A stretch of 64,000 nucleotides of DNA, from positions 1,612,001 through 1,676,000 of the forward strand of contig NZ_JAUFPR010000002.1 in the NCBI RefSeq assembly GCF_030409325.1. The letters run 5' to 3'. The notes beneath the pieces are model-generated. The model made no database searches. It saw nothing but the letters and a program-made list of their open reading frames with translations, and was not told the DNA's origin. The position numbers and the translations under genes are program-made. This DNA is from Mucilaginibacter aquaedulcis (GTDB lineage: Bacteria; Bacteroidota; Bacteroidia; Sphingobacteriales; Sphingobacteriaceae). Each line of letters opens with the position of its first letter. Positions within the stretch are counted from its first letter, which is position 1. Shown here piece by piece: positions 17,724-27,259 of the stretch.

Positions 17724-18869
17724 ATGTCCATTGATTACGGATTTACAATCTATTACTATTTACTTGAAGAGGATTCCGACCCCTTAAGTAATTTTTATCG
17801 CCGTTTAGAGCGCAGCCTATCAATGCAGGCGACCCATACGATGAAAACAACTGAGCTCTATGAAAAAGAGCAGAAATTGTTGCGAGAGGCGGCAGAAACC
17901 GCATTCAGGAAGAAGGAAGCCGAACTTACGCCTGCGTACCGGCGGGAATATGAGTCATTATCGGCCGAAGATCCCGTAGCTCATGATTACGCCATGCGCA
18001 TCTCCGGCTTGGAAGATCTGACCGGAAACCATGCGACCGAACAGCAGGTACTTCAGGAGCAGTTTGAGGAAATGAAAGATTATTTCAATAAAGCTGCACT
18101 GGTTAGCCTTTATGCATTGCTGGAAAATGAACTCAGAAAACTTTGTGAGTTACTGCAGGTAACCTATGGAAAACGTGTAGGTATCGAGCACCTGAATGAC
18201 TCAAATTATTTAACTACCTGTTTTAATTATTTGGAACTGGTCATCGAGCTTCCGATCATTAAACTGAAGCAGGATTATGAAACAGGGCTCCATCAAATTC
18301 AGTCTTTAAGAAATAAAATCGTACATAATGGCGGTGAATTTTCAAAAAACGATCCCAAACTTCTGAATATAAAAAACATTGTTGCTCAGTCGGAAAAGCT
18401 GCTATCGTTAGAAAGTGAACGCGAAAGGTTCAAACTTCGAATGTATGATATTCATTATGTAAACCGGTTATATCCCATGATTGGGAATTTTTTCCAGGAG
18501 CTATTTTGGCTGATAGACTCCGCAAGTGATTATAGACTTTTAAGCAGCAGGCTAACAGGTATCTTTAAATTTATCAACAAAGATATTACCGCAACCGTCA
18601 CCAAAGTGGTTCTCGGCAATAATATCGGCACGATCTCTTTTGATGTCAAATCCGTCTCCCCTGAAAACGCCCTCGCTTTTCAGGGAAAAATCAGCTACAC
18701 CCGGGCAAAAGAAAATACAATAGAAATTACTAACCAGTTAACCGCAAACGAACAAATTTCACGCTGGACAAACCAGATTAAGGATAGACCTGAAATTCTC
18801 AGGCAACAGTTGTTTTCCGGTTTTGCGATGGGTAAAGAATACCTCGACATTAAAGTGATGTTATATTAG
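17724..18869 (+). CDS. HEPN-like protein between dndB and dndC
   Basis: The protein has 381 residues. A coiled-coil-rich N-terminus (residues 40-75) is followed by a helical domain with SLRNKIVHNGGEF, whose RNKIVH (R196, H201) matches the Rx4H catalytic motif of HEPN nucleases. The C-terminal 120 residues (from ITATVTKVVLGNN) look like a separate alpha/beta domain. HEPN proteins cut RNA in toxin-antitoxin, abortive infection and CRISPR systems. No cognate antitoxin-like MNT or HTH gene is adjacent, and the gene stands alone between dndB and the dndCDE operon. It could act as an abortive backup to phosphorothioation-based restriction (inference). Confidence 0.6.
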   Translation: MSIDYGFTIYYYLLEEDSDPLSNFYRRLERSLSMQATHTMKTTELYEKEQKLLREAAETAFRKKEAELTPAYRREYESLSAEDPVAHDYAMRISGLEDLTGNHATEQQVLQEQFEEMKDYFNKAALVSLYALLENELRKLCELLQVTYGKRVGIEHLNDSNYLTTCFNYLELVIELPIIKLKQDYETGLHQIQSLRNKIVHNGGEFSKNDPKLLNIKNIVAQSEKLLSLESERERFKLRMYDIHYVNRLYPMIGNFFQELFWLIDSASDYRLLSSRLTGIFKFINKDITATVTKVVLGNNIGTISFDVKSVSPENALAFQGKISYTRAKENTIEITNQLTANEQISRWTNQIKDRPEILRQQLFSGFAMGKEYLDIKVMLY

Positions 18870-19238
18870 TGTAATAGTTTTTTTATCGGCAGAGTATCAT
18901 CAACCTGAAACTCAGTAATCAATGAATGATTTAGTTACCCGTAAGCTCAAATGTGTTGATCTGTTGAAAACTATTAATTTATAACACCCGATTTAAATCG
19001 ATATTTTTACAGATTGGAAAGTGATGGCTGTTTGATTACTCGATATGGGTCGTTCCATGAATTTTACCTTTTCAATTCAATGAAATCCTGGTTGATGTAG
19101 GAAAAATCGTATTAAATAATTCGTGCGTAACGTTTTTGCAATCACGAAATCTTATAAATACACCTTTTCAAAGCGTTGTTAAAATTGATAACCCGGATAT
19201 TATTTATGTTCAGGATAATATATCCTTAATTTACAGTT
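18870..19238. other. intergenic region upstream of dndC
   Basis: This 369-bp AT-rich region holds the presumed dnd promoter. At 19213-19228 is the near-palindrome GGATAATATATCC. The 17-mer beginning GATAATATATCC (19214-19230) also occurs at 11090-11106 just after the XRE gene. I see no convincing -7 box or ORF here. Confidence 0.4.
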
Positions 19239-20564
19239 ATGGCTTTAGATCTTAATTTTATAAAATCCGAAATAGAGGACCAATATCTCCACGACGATAA
19301 TCCCAGACCCTGGATTATCGGCTTTTCGGGCGGCAAGGATTCTACCATGTTATTGCAAATGGTCTGGGTTGCAGTAAGAAGGATACCTGCGGAACTGAGG
19401 ACCCGCAAGATCTACGTGGTTTGTAACGATACTTTAGTTGAAAATCCCAAGATTGTACAATTTATCCACAAGACCCTGGAAAAAATTGGTCAGGCTGCAG
19501 CCGAGCAAGGACTGCCGATTTCCGTGCACCAAACTACTCCAAAGTTGGAGGATACCTTTTGGGTGAATTTATTAGGAAAGGGGTACCCCGCTCCGAATAA
19601 TTCTTTCCGATGGTGCACGGACAGATTGAAAATCGAACCTACTACTGAATTTATCCGGAATAAGATCAGCGAAGTTGGGGAAGCTATCATATTATTGGGT
19701 ACCCGGAGCGACGAAAGTTCCTCCAGAGCAAAAAATATTGAAAACAGCAAAATCCATATCGATAGCCAGCGCTTACGCAAGCACGTCCTGCCGAACGCTT
19801 TTGTTTTCGCCCCTATCAAGGATGTTTTAACAGAAGAAGTGTGGACATATCTACTTCAGGCGGATCCGCCATGGGGAGGCACCCATAAAAGCCTGGTCAC
19901 CTTGTATAAAAATGCCTCAGGTGGCGATTGCCCTCTTGTTATTGACACGACCACCCCATCGTGCGGTCAAAGCAGGTTTGGCTGTTGGGTTTGCACGGTC
20001 GTTAAGCGTGATAAATCAATGGAGGCGCTGGTCGATAACGGAGACGATTGGATGGAACCCCTGGTAGATTTCCGGGACATGTTGGTAGATAAGCGAAATG
20101 ACCGGAGTTGGCGCCAAACTTGGAGAAGAAATCAGCACGAAGAAGATGCCAATGAGGAAACCTGGGGACCTTATCTTCCTGAAAAAAGGGCCTATATGCT
20201 GGAGGAACTGCTGAAAGCACAGCGGGAAGTTCAAAAATCAGATTCCAATCTTGTTTTGATCAATTATCAGGAGTTGGTCGCTGTTCAAGTCACCTGGCAT
20301 AGGGATTCCATATTTGAATATAATGTGGCAGAAATATATAACAGAGTTTACCAGACCGACATGAAAAAAGAGGATTTTTCGGATGGGCAGGTCTTTGAAA
20401 AAAATCTTTTAAAGGATATTTGCAGGGACGATGATGATTTCAAATTGATTGGCGAATTATTGGAAATACAAAAATCAAAAATTATTTTAGTTAATGGATA
20501 TGGCATTCAAAGCGACCTGGAAAATCATTTGGAAAAGGACTTCAGAAAAAGAACGGCATGTTAG
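19239..20564 (+). CDS. dndC: DndC, DNA phosphorothioation sulfurtransferase
   Basis: The protein has 441 residues and is related to PAPS reductase (adenine nucleotide alpha-hydrolase fold). The PP-loop FSGGKDST is at residues 29-36. A Cys cluster follows around residues 230-252 (DCPLVIDTTTPSCG, then SRFGCWVC), the expected [4Fe-4S] ligands. DndC uses ATP to activate the DNA backbone and passes sulfur onto it, replacing a non-bridging oxygen, together with DndD and DndE and a cysteine desulfurase (DndA or a housekeeping IscS). No dndA is in the window, so sulfur presumably comes from a desulfurase elsewhere. The gene overlaps dndD by 7 bp, heading a seven-gene plus-strand operon. Confidence 0.93.
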   Translation: MALDLNFIKSEIEDQYLHDDNPRPWIIGFSGGKDSTMLLQMVWVAVRRIPAELRTRKIYVVCNDTLVENPKIVQFIHKTLEKIGQAAAEQGLPISVHQTTPKLEDTFWVNLLGKGYPAPNNSFRWCTDRLKIEPTTEFIRNKISEVGEAIILLGTRSDESSSRAKNIENSKIHIDSQRLRKHVLPNAFVFAPIKDVLTEEVWTYLLQADPPWGGTHKSLVTLYKNASGGDCPLVIDTTTPSCGQSRFGCWVCTVVKRDKSMEALVDNGDDWMEPLVDFRDMLVDKRNDRSWRQTWRRNQHEEDANEETWGPYLPEKRAYMLEELLKAQREVQKSDSNLVLINYQELVAVQVTWHRDSIFEYNVAEIYNRVYQTDMKKEDFSDGQVFEKNLLKDICRDDDDFKLIGELLEIQKSKIILVNGYGIQSDLENHLEKDFRKRTAC

Positions 20565-22693
20565 TTGAAAAGATAACACTTCATAATTTCCGCGTTTACC
20601 AGGGAAACCATACGGTTGTCATTTCTGCAAACCCGGAACAAAACGTAACCGTGATCTCTGGACAGAATGGTTTCGGTAAGACTACCCTGCTCACTTCACT
20701 GGTCTGGGGGCTTTATGGGAAGTTGATGGCCGATGTTGATGAACGGTATAGAAAAGATATATACGAAAACGGAGGTTACAAAAAATATGCGGCCAAGTTA
20801 ATGAGCCGCCCTGCATTACAGAATGCGGAATTATCTTTCGGGCAGCTTCAACAACGGCTGATCGATTCTACTGATGTCATAGAACGTGAAAGACTAATCC
20901 GTGAACTTGACGAAGTTTATTCTTTCAGTATAACTATACAGTTTACAGACGTATTTATTCCGCATATTTCCTGCAACCAATTAATCATCAAAAGGACGTA
21001 TAATATCCAGAAGGAAAATGAGCATATCGAGATACTAATCGACGGAAAGGCCAATGAGCTCACAAAGACTATGGGACCGGAGATATTTATTAACGATTTT
21101 CTGCTCCCTAAGGAAATAGCTAAATTTTTCTTTTTTGACGCTGAAAAGATTACAGCTTTAGCTGAAATCCATAATGCTGAGGAGAAACAATATTTCAGTA
21201 AGGCTTATAACGAAGTACTGGGAATCAAAAAATATGTCGATCTGAAGCAACATCTCGAAAATCTTCAGATCAGAATAAAGAAGCGATCAGCTCCAAAGGC
21301 TGAGCTGACTAAAATCGACACGTTACAAAAGAAACTGGCGGAAAATACAGCTTTGCTATCCATTTATCAGCAGGATCTAATTGGCAAGATTGAAAGCCTG
21401 AACTTAAAAAAAGCAGATTTTTCCCAGGTTCAGGAACAGTTGGTCAGAGTGGGCAGCGCACTAAGCAATGAAGAGCTTAAGGAATTCAAACAGATGCGTG
21501 GTCAATTAAGGGAAGAGATCGCGAAAAACAAAAGTCAGTTTGCCGATCTTTTAGAGTTGGCCCCATTTGCTATGATTGCAGGCAAGGTAATAAAGGTAGG
21601 TAATCAGCTTCAGGATGAAGAAGTTCAGCAGCATCTCGGCCTTGTAACAAAGCTTCTTCAGGACAAATATGAATTGCTGACGAAAGCATTTGCTTCACAA
21701 CCGGGCAATGAGTATAAAAACACAGAGATTATATTGCAGGAAATTCTGTTGCCACGGCAGCAAAATCATCAAAAGGTATTATTGAACTTTACCGTTGAGC
21801 AGCAAAACCAATTTAACGCTGTTCTTGATAATTTAAGGAATGCGTATGGTAAAAATTTCAAGATTTTAGTCGCCAATTCTAAGCGACTTCGAAGTACTTA
21901 TAATATTTTACAGAAGAAAGTAACAGATGCCGAAACCAAATCCAGTGATCCGGTCATCAAGGCATTAAAGGACAGATATGAAGCTACGCAGGAAGAAATC
22001 AACCACCTGGATGAAAAAATTGTCGATTTAAGAGTAAAAATAACCGTGCTTGAAAAGGAAACGGCAACTATTAACAGACAGTTGTCGGAACTTACTAAGT
22101 ACATCAAGGTTGAGGCAGCTGACGCGCACAAAACTGAAACCGCCAATCGCTTACTTGGCCGTTTGACAGAGTTTATACACCAGCTTAAACAAAAGAAGAA
22201 AACCTCTTTAGAAAAAAGCATTAAGAGAGCACTTAACGCTTTAATGCATAAAAATGACTTTGTGAAACTGGTAACAGTAACAATTGACGGAGAGTTAATC
22301 GATATTGATCTTTATGACCAGCAGGATCGAAAAATTAATAAGGACAGTCTGTCAAAAGGTGAACAGCAACTATATGCTACAGCCCTATTAAAAGCTTTAG
22401 TTAGCGAATCAGACATTCAATTCCCCGTGTTTATTGATAGTCCGCTGCAAAAGTTTGACCGTGCACACGCCACAAACATTATCAGGGATTTTTATCCGGT
22501 TATTTCCAGCCAGGTCATATTGTTTCCTTTGTTGGAGAAGGAATTAAATGAAAGCGAGTACAGCCTTTTATTACCCAAGGTTGGGAAAGCATTTCTCATT
22601 AGTCAACTGGACTCGTATAGTTCTGCTTTCAAAGAGGTGAGTCCGGCGAATTTATTTCAAACATACTATCATACCTATGTCCCCCATGTTTAG
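20558..22693 (+). CDS. dndD: DndD, SMC-like ATPase of the phosphorothioation complex
   Basis: The protein has 711 residues. Walker A GQNGFGKTT is at residues 35-43, followed by long coiled-coil arms (about 215-560), then an ABC signature LSKGEQQ and Walker B FPVFIDSPL near the C-terminus. DndD is a RecF/Rad50-like ATPase that is thought to open or scan DNA for the DndC/DndE modification steps. It overlaps dndC at its start and dndE at its end (17 bp), so all three are translationally coupled. It is one of two SMC-like ATPases in the operon. Confidence 0.93.
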   Translation: MLVEKITLHNFRVYQGNHTVVISANPEQNVTVISGQNGFGKTTLLTSLVWGLYGKLMADVDERYRKDIYENGGYKKYAAKLMSRPALQNAELSFGQLQQRLIDSTDVIERERLIRELDEVYSFSITIQFTDVFIPHISCNQLIIKRTYNIQKENEHIEILIDGKANELTKTMGPEIFINDFLLPKEIAKFFFFDAEKITALAEIHNAEEKQYFSKAYNEVLGIKKYVDLKQHLENLQIRIKKRSAPKAELTKIDTLQKKLAENTALLSIYQQDLIGKIESLNLKKADFSQVQEQLVRVGSALSNEELKEFKQMRGQLREEIAKNKSQFADLLELAPFAMIAGKVIKVGNQLQDEEVQQHLGLVTKLLQDKYELLTKAFASQPGNEYKNTEIILQEILLPRQQNHQKVLLNFTVEQQNQFNAVLDNLRNAYGKNFKILVANSKRLRSTYNILQKKVTDAETKSSDPVIKALKDRYEATQEEINHLDEKIVDLRVKITVLEKETATINRQLSELTKYIKVEAADAHKTETANRLLGRLTEFIHQLKQKKKTSLEKSIKRALNALMHKNDFVKLVTVTIDGELIDIDLYDQQDRKINKDSLSKGEQQLYATALLKALVSESDIQFPVFIDSPLQKFDRAHATNIIRDFYPVISSQVILFPLLEKELNESEYSLLLPKVGKAFLISQLDSYSSAFKEVSPANLFQTYYHTYVPHV

Positions 22694-23084
22694 CACGATC
22701 CGGACTTCAAAAGCAAATAAGGAATTGGTTACCCAATTGACCAATAAATTTAATCTTGGCGCCGAAAATGTTATTGCCAGACTGGCTTTTAGTTTTTCGT
22801 TGAGCACAGAACAGAAATTGAATTTAAGTCAGATTCAGGACTCAGGAGGGAAAGAATACAATAGCAAAGTTTTATTCGGCGATTATGCTGATATTTATAT
22901 GGCCTTGTTGTGCGTGCATTATAACTTATATAAATCTGATAAGGATCTCCCTAAGTATGTAAAATTGCACATAGACAATGGCCTGGAACTCATCAGCAAG
23001 GAGATCGAAAACAAAGACTCTATTACTGGGGAGGACTTTATCATTAACCAAATAGAAAAGGGCTTATCCATCTTTGAAAAATAA
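22677..23084 (+). CDS. dndE: DndE, DNA-binding subunit of the phosphorothioation complex
   Basis: The protein has 135 residues and shows the DndE pattern: IRTSKANKELVTQLTNKFNL at the N-terminus, then a helical domain with NVIARLAFSFSLS and a C-terminal helical pair. DndE is a small, mostly helical protein that binds nicked or supercoiled DNA in the modification complex. ATG 22677 overlaps dndD; an ATG at 22686 is an alternative. The next gene follows after 19 bp. Confidence 0.9.
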   Translation: MSPMFSTIRTSKANKELVTQLTNKFNLGAENVIARLAFSFSLSTEQKLNLSQIQDSGGKEYNSKVLFGDYADIYMALLCVHYNLYKSDKDLPKYVKLHIDNGLELISKEIENKDSITGEDFIINQIEKGLSIFEK

Positions 23085-23103
23085 CAGCACGAATTTAAAT
23101 CCC

Positions 23104-24465
23104 ATGTCTTCCCTGAGACCGTATCAGCTCCAGGCGGCAAACAATTGGAAAGAAGCAGGATACAAGGGACTATTAGAAATGGCTACCGGAACTGGTAAAA
23201 CGCTTACGGCATTGTCCTGCGCGCGCCTGTTGTTAGAAGAAAGGGGGAATCTGATCGTTATAATCCTGGTTCCTACATTGGATCTTGCAACTCAATGGGC
23301 GACCGAAACCAGGCAACTTTTGATGTCAAACGTTTTGCTTGCAAACAGCAAAAATAACAGCTGGTATAAAGAAGTATTGATGTCAATGCACAGTTTTCAG
23401 CCATCTTTTTCAATCATCACGACTTACGCAACGTTTCTGACCGGAAAATTTCAACATTTGGTAAAGATCATGCCTTCGGACACCTTAATCATAGCTGATG
23501 AGGTTCATAATTTTGGCACGCTCAAACATATCGCAGCTTATCCTTTAAACATTAGCTACCGGCTGGGCTTGTCGGCCACTCCGGAACGATATTTCGACGC
23601 TGAAGGCAGCAAAGCGCTATACGACTACTTTAACATAAAAGATCAACCGACTTTTAAATTCACTATGTCGGAAGCCATAGAAAATGGTTATTTGTGCGAA
23701 TATTATTACTATCCTAAAATCGTATCATTGACCGACGAGGAATTGGCCGGCTACAAGGAGATTTCCAGGAAGCTGATGCGTTTTTTCAATTCATCGTCGC
23801 AAAGCCTGAAAGATAACAGCGCAGTGACTTCATTGTTACTCAAAAGGAAACGTATCATACATAACGCTTCCAATAAGCTCAAGGTGTTTCGGGAGATTAT
23901 GACTGAGCTTGTTGAAAATCATACACCGCTGAAATATCTCCTGGTATACGTTCCAGAAGGTAATGATAAACAGGTGGATGAAGAAGATCAGCGGCTCATC
24001 GATACCTATTCAGCAGTCATCGCCCGGGAGTTCAGGTTAAACCAGCACCAATTTATAGGCGGGACTCTGAACCGGGATAAAATCCTCGGACAATTTGCGT
24101 CAGGCGCAATAGATGTACTAACTGCAATGAAGTGTTTGGATGAGGGAGTAGATGTCAGGAGGGCGGAAATTGCAATTTTTTGTTCCAGCACCGGCAACCC
24201 CAGGCAATTCATTCAACGCAGGGGCCGCATTTTGAGAACTCATCCCCAAAAAAAATTCGCTATTATTTTCGATATGGTGGTTGTTCCTGAAGTCACGAAT
24301 CAATACTTTGAGGATACATTACTAATGGAAAAAAGTATATTGCAGAATGAATTGAAGCGTGTACATGAATTTGCCGGCTTAGCACTAAACCACTATCAGG
24401 CGCTTGACGCCATAGACGAAAAGGCAAAAGAATTTGATATTGACATTTTTTCTAAATTAACCTGA
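23104..24465 (+). CDS. SF2 DEAD/DEAH-type helicase of phosphorothioation-linked restriction
   Basis: With ATG 23104 (MSSLRPYQLQAANNWKEAGY) the protein has 453 residues; a TTG at 23074 would extend it into dndE. It carries Q-motif LRPYQ, Walker A MATGTGKT, the DEVH box IADEVHNFG, motif III LSATPER and motif VI QFIQRRGRILR. Length and position match the dnd-linked helicase family annotated as phosphorothioation system restriction enzyme, and the helicase of the archaeal Dnd-Pbe systems (from memory). It presumably translocates on unmodified invading DNA. No nuclease domain is visible in the chain, so cleavage must come from another subunit or from the DUF262/HNH protein (inference). Confidence 0.85.
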   Translation: MSSLRPYQLQAANNWKEAGYKGLLEMATGTGKTLTALSCARLLLEERGNLIVIILVPTLDLATQWATETRQLLMSNVLLANSKNNSWYKEVLMSMHSFQPSFSIITTYATFLTGKFQHLVKIMPSDTLIIADEVHNFGTLKHIAAYPLNISYRLGLSATPERYFDAEGSKALYDYFNIKDQPTFKFTMSEAIENGYLCEYYYYPKIVSLTDEELAGYKEISRKLMRFFNSSSQSLKDNSAVTSLLLKRKRIIHNASNKLKVFREIMTELVENHTPLKYLLVYVPEGNDKQVDEEDQRLIDTYSAVIAREFRLNQHQFIGGTLNRDKILGQFASGAIDVLTAMKCLDEGVDVRRAEIAIFCSSTGNPRQFIQRRGRILRTHPQKKFAIIFDMVVVPEVTNQYFEDTLLMEKSILQNELKRVHEFAGLALNHYQALDAIDEKAKEFDIDIFSKLT

Positions 24466-24471
24466 TAGGAT

Positions 24472-24681
24472 ATGGAAGGAACAGAAAACAAACAAGTAAA
24501 CAAAGAAGTGGAACGATTCCTTGCAGGTTTAAAAGCAAAGGAACCGGCCCAATACGATATCATCAAAACATTAATTGGAGAAATGTATAATGACCCGAAG
24601 CTGAACAACCCCGAGGCCACTAGTAAAACAATTGAAGACAAAATATACCGTCTGATTGATGATCAGGTGAAATACTTATAA
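24472..24681 (+). CDS. small helical protein in the dnd operon
   Basis: The 69-residue acidic protein is predicted to be helical throughout (MEGTENKQVNKEVERFLAGL...). It lies 6 bp after the helicase and 12 bp before the second ATPase, so it is firmly embedded in the operon. I do not recognise it. It may be an adaptor between helicase and ATPase. Confidence 0.65.
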   Translation: MEGTENKQVNKEVERFLAGLKAKEPAQYDIIKTLIGEMYNDPKLNNPEATSKTIEDKIYRLIDDQVKYL

Positions 24682-24693
24682 ATTGTTGCAAGC

Positions 24694-26796
24694 GTGATTA
24701 TCAAGTCAATTGAAATAAATAATTTTTTGTCGTTCTACGGGAAACAGGAATTCAGTTTTGACCAGGGTGCAACTTTGATCATTGGCCAAAACAATACTGG
24801 GAAATCAAAGCTATTTGACGCTTATAATTGGGTCTTATATGACGAAGCCTTTAAAACTGAAGCTGAAAAATGGACCGCTACCAACGCTTGGCGTGAAGAG
24901 CTCGGGAACCGGTTGGCGAAACAGGAGTGTAAAGTTAACGGAAACGTTGAGATAGAGGTGTCACTGGAATTTGAAGATGAGGATTCCAATAATTTTTTTG
25001 TTACCCGCAGTTATAAAATAAAAAAAAATGCTGACGACGAATGGGGCTCGCCCGGAAACACCACGCTTTCGATTATTAAAAAACTCGCCGGTACAAACGA
25101 CACCATACACCTTTTGGGGGAGGACGCTGTTCGTGAACTAAGCAGGTATTTTCCAAAAAACCTTTCCAGATATTTTCTATTCCAGGGTGAAAACATCAGC
25201 CAGCTTATGCAGCTGAACCAGCGAACTGATTTCACCAAGGCGATCGGTGAACTATCTGGTATTAAATATTTTGCAAAAGCCAAAATATATGCCCAACGTA
25301 TTTATGACCGGGCTAAAGCTGCGTTTGAAGAAAAAGAAGATAGTAATTCATCTACCCAACAAGAGAAAATCGAGCTTACCAGGAAAATCGACCTTAAAAA
25401 GGAAGACATACAGGAGGTAACGGTGAAACTGGACAATGAAATAAGGGAAAGAGATAAAAAACAGGAACTGCTCGATGAAAAAGTAAATGAGTTGATTAAG
25501 TTCGAAGCCTGCGCAAATATATTGGAAGAAATTACCGCACAGGAAACAAAACGAGATGCCAGTATAAAATTGAGGAGGCAATATTTCGAATTTAACCGGG
25601 GTGATTTACTTTCACAATGGATTTATGGCAGCTCAGGCGAACACTTTCAGGCCTACTTGACACTTTATCGGATCAGTAAGGAGGAGAAAAAAATCCCTGA
25701 ACCCATCAGGCAGGATTTTATCCGGGAAATGCTCGATGAAGGAATTTGTAAAGTGTGTGGAACATCCGCACCCGAGGGATCATTGTCCTATGAGCATATT
25801 TTAATGCATTTAAATGACCGTGCGCTCGATAAAGAGGTAGCCACAATAAATACTTTGAGCGACGCCGCTGATACCATGTCGGTAGCCATCGGGGCCATCG
25901 ATAAACCGATCGGTTCTTTCAGAAAAGAATTGTCTGGATTTCAACAAGAAATAAATAAGGCAAAGGAGCTGATCGCTCAAAAAGAAGACGAACTGAGAAT
26001 AGTCATTGAAACTATCGCGGATGAGCAGAATCAGCAAATCTCTAGAAATGATATAGAAAAGATTAATATAGCTCAGGTTAAAAGGGACAGAGACCAGTTC
26101 AGGAATGATCTGGAAAAGTCAAAAAATAAAATTGCTCAGTTTATTGGCAACCGGGAAATTTTGGAAGACAATCTTTCTGCGTTACAGGCAGAATATGAAA
26201 GTTTAATTGACAAATCATCCAATGAAGTGGAAAAAAAACGAATGAAGTTGTCCCTGCACATCAAAGAGCATATTGATAAGCTTCACGATAACTTTTTATT
26301 CGCACTCATCAATGATATAGAAAAGGAAACAAATAATTATTTTGTAAGCATGACCCGTACAAACCCGGCATTGTCCGGCAAAGTCAGGGTCAGTTATCAG
26401 GAGAAGGAAGTGTATCCGGTAGATGAACAGGGAACACGCCTTTCAAACATTAACCAGGCTAATAAGGTATCCCTTCAAATCGCGTTCGTAGCCGCTGTCT
26501 TATCAGTATCGAACAAAATATGGGAGCGTTATTTCCCTTTCGTTTCCGACGCCCCTATCTCTGCATTGGGAGGCAATAATAAGATCAGTGCCATCAAAAC
26601 AATGATTGACATTTTCCGTCAGTCAATAATTATCCTGAAAGATGATGCCGATACGGCCAATAAAACGAGCGTAGAGAGTGACCAAGTGCGTGAATTGATA
26701 AAATATAACGACAAGATAAAAAACGCGTATGAATTAAGGATGCAGGGCACTGGAAGCATTTTGGAGCAACATACTGAAGTTATTAAAATTAAGTAA
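24694..26796 (+). CDS. second SMC/Rad50-like ATPase of the dnd operon
   Basis: The GTG start at 24694 follows an in-frame stop at 24679, so no longer protein is possible with standard starts. The 700-residue protein has Walker A GQNNTGKSK (residues 31-39), coiled-coil arms, a Cys pair KVCGTSA near residue 350 as a possible zinc hook, and a C-terminal ATPase half with FPFVSDAP as Walker B. The ABC signature is degenerate (LSNINQANKVSLQ in place of LSGGE), and the residue after the Walker B Asp is Ala. It differs clearly from DndD and probably belongs to the restriction half of the system. Likely partners are the helicase and the two small proteins. Confidence 0.82.
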   Translation: MIIKSIEINNFLSFYGKQEFSFDQGATLIIGQNNTGKSKLFDAYNWVLYDEAFKTEAEKWTATNAWREELGNRLAKQECKVNGNVEIEVSLEFEDEDSNNFFVTRSYKIKKNADDEWGSPGNTTLSIIKKLAGTNDTIHLLGEDAVRELSRYFPKNLSRYFLFQGENISQLMQLNQRTDFTKAIGELSGIKYFAKAKIYAQRIYDRAKAAFEEKEDSNSSTQQEKIELTRKIDLKKEDIQEVTVKLDNEIRERDKKQELLDEKVNELIKFEACANILEEITAQETKRDASIKLRRQYFEFNRGDLLSQWIYGSSGEHFQAYLTLYRISKEEKKIPEPIRQDFIREMLDEGICKVCGTSAPEGSLSYEHILMHLNDRALDKEVATINTLSDAADTMSVAIGAIDKPIGSFRKELSGFQQEINKAKELIAQKEDELRIVIETIADEQNQQISRNDIEKINIAQVKRDRDQFRNDLEKSKNKIAQFIGNREILEDNLSALQAEYESLIDKSSNEVEKKRMKLSLHIKEHIDKLHDNFLFALINDIEKETNNYFVSMTRTNPALSGKVRVSYQEKEVYPVDEQGTRLSNINQANKVSLQIAFVAAVLSVSNKIWERYFPFVSDAPISALGGNNKISAIKTMIDIFRQSIIILKDDADTANKTSVESDQVRELIKYNDKIKNAYELRMQGTGSILEQHTEVIKIK

Positions 26797-26800
26797 TATT

Positions 26801-27259
26801 ATGGAAAGCCAACCAATTGATGAAGGCACCCTTATAAACATAGAACTGGATTATTATACCCGTTTATTCAATAATCGACTTTGCCCCAGTCTAAAAGAAG
26901 GAGAAAAACGGGATAAAAAAGACTATCCGTTTTTACACATGTGGGAATTATTTGTATATGCAGCCATTCTTGGCTTCAATGACGGAAAAAGGAAAGCACT
27001 CGATAAACTTCATAAGCCATTCAGATGGGGTAACATTGGGAATGCACATCAAAAAAACCTGCTTATTCTCGCCGTTGCAAAAGCCAATTCTTTTGAGTCT
27101 CTTAAAGACAAGGAAGAATTAAAAAAAGCCATAGAGGAATATGCAAACCAGGGTCTTTCTATTATAGACCAGGAATTAAAAAATAATCCTTCGGCATATG
27201 CCGATCTGGAAAGTTTTACGCTCAAAGTATTAACCGATCTGCCCCCAGTCAGATCTTAA
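26801..27259 (+). CDS. small dnd-associated protein
   Basis: The 152-residue protein has a central segment FLHMWELFVYAAILGFNDGKRKAL. This matches, as I recall it, a small family repeatedly linked to dnd clusters (DNA phosphorothioation-associated protein 4 type). It is last in the plus-strand operon, 4 bp after the second ATPase, and its end overlaps the end of the convergent DUF262 gene by 11 bp. Function unknown; the fold appears all-helical, somewhat like DndE. Confidence 0.7.
   Translation: MESQPIDEGTLINIELDYYTRLFNNRLCPSLKEGEKRDKKDYPFLHMWELFVYAAILGFNDGKRKALDKLHKPFRWGNIGNAHQKNLLILAVAKANSFESLKDKEELKKAIEEYANQGLSIIDQELKNNPSAYADLESFTLKVLTDLPPVRS

Noticed and set aside
19239..27259. A dndA cysteine desulfurase gene within the dnd cluster
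   Set aside because: No ORF with a PLP-dependent desulfurase pattern is present; sulfur must come from a desulfurase encoded elsewhere if the system works.
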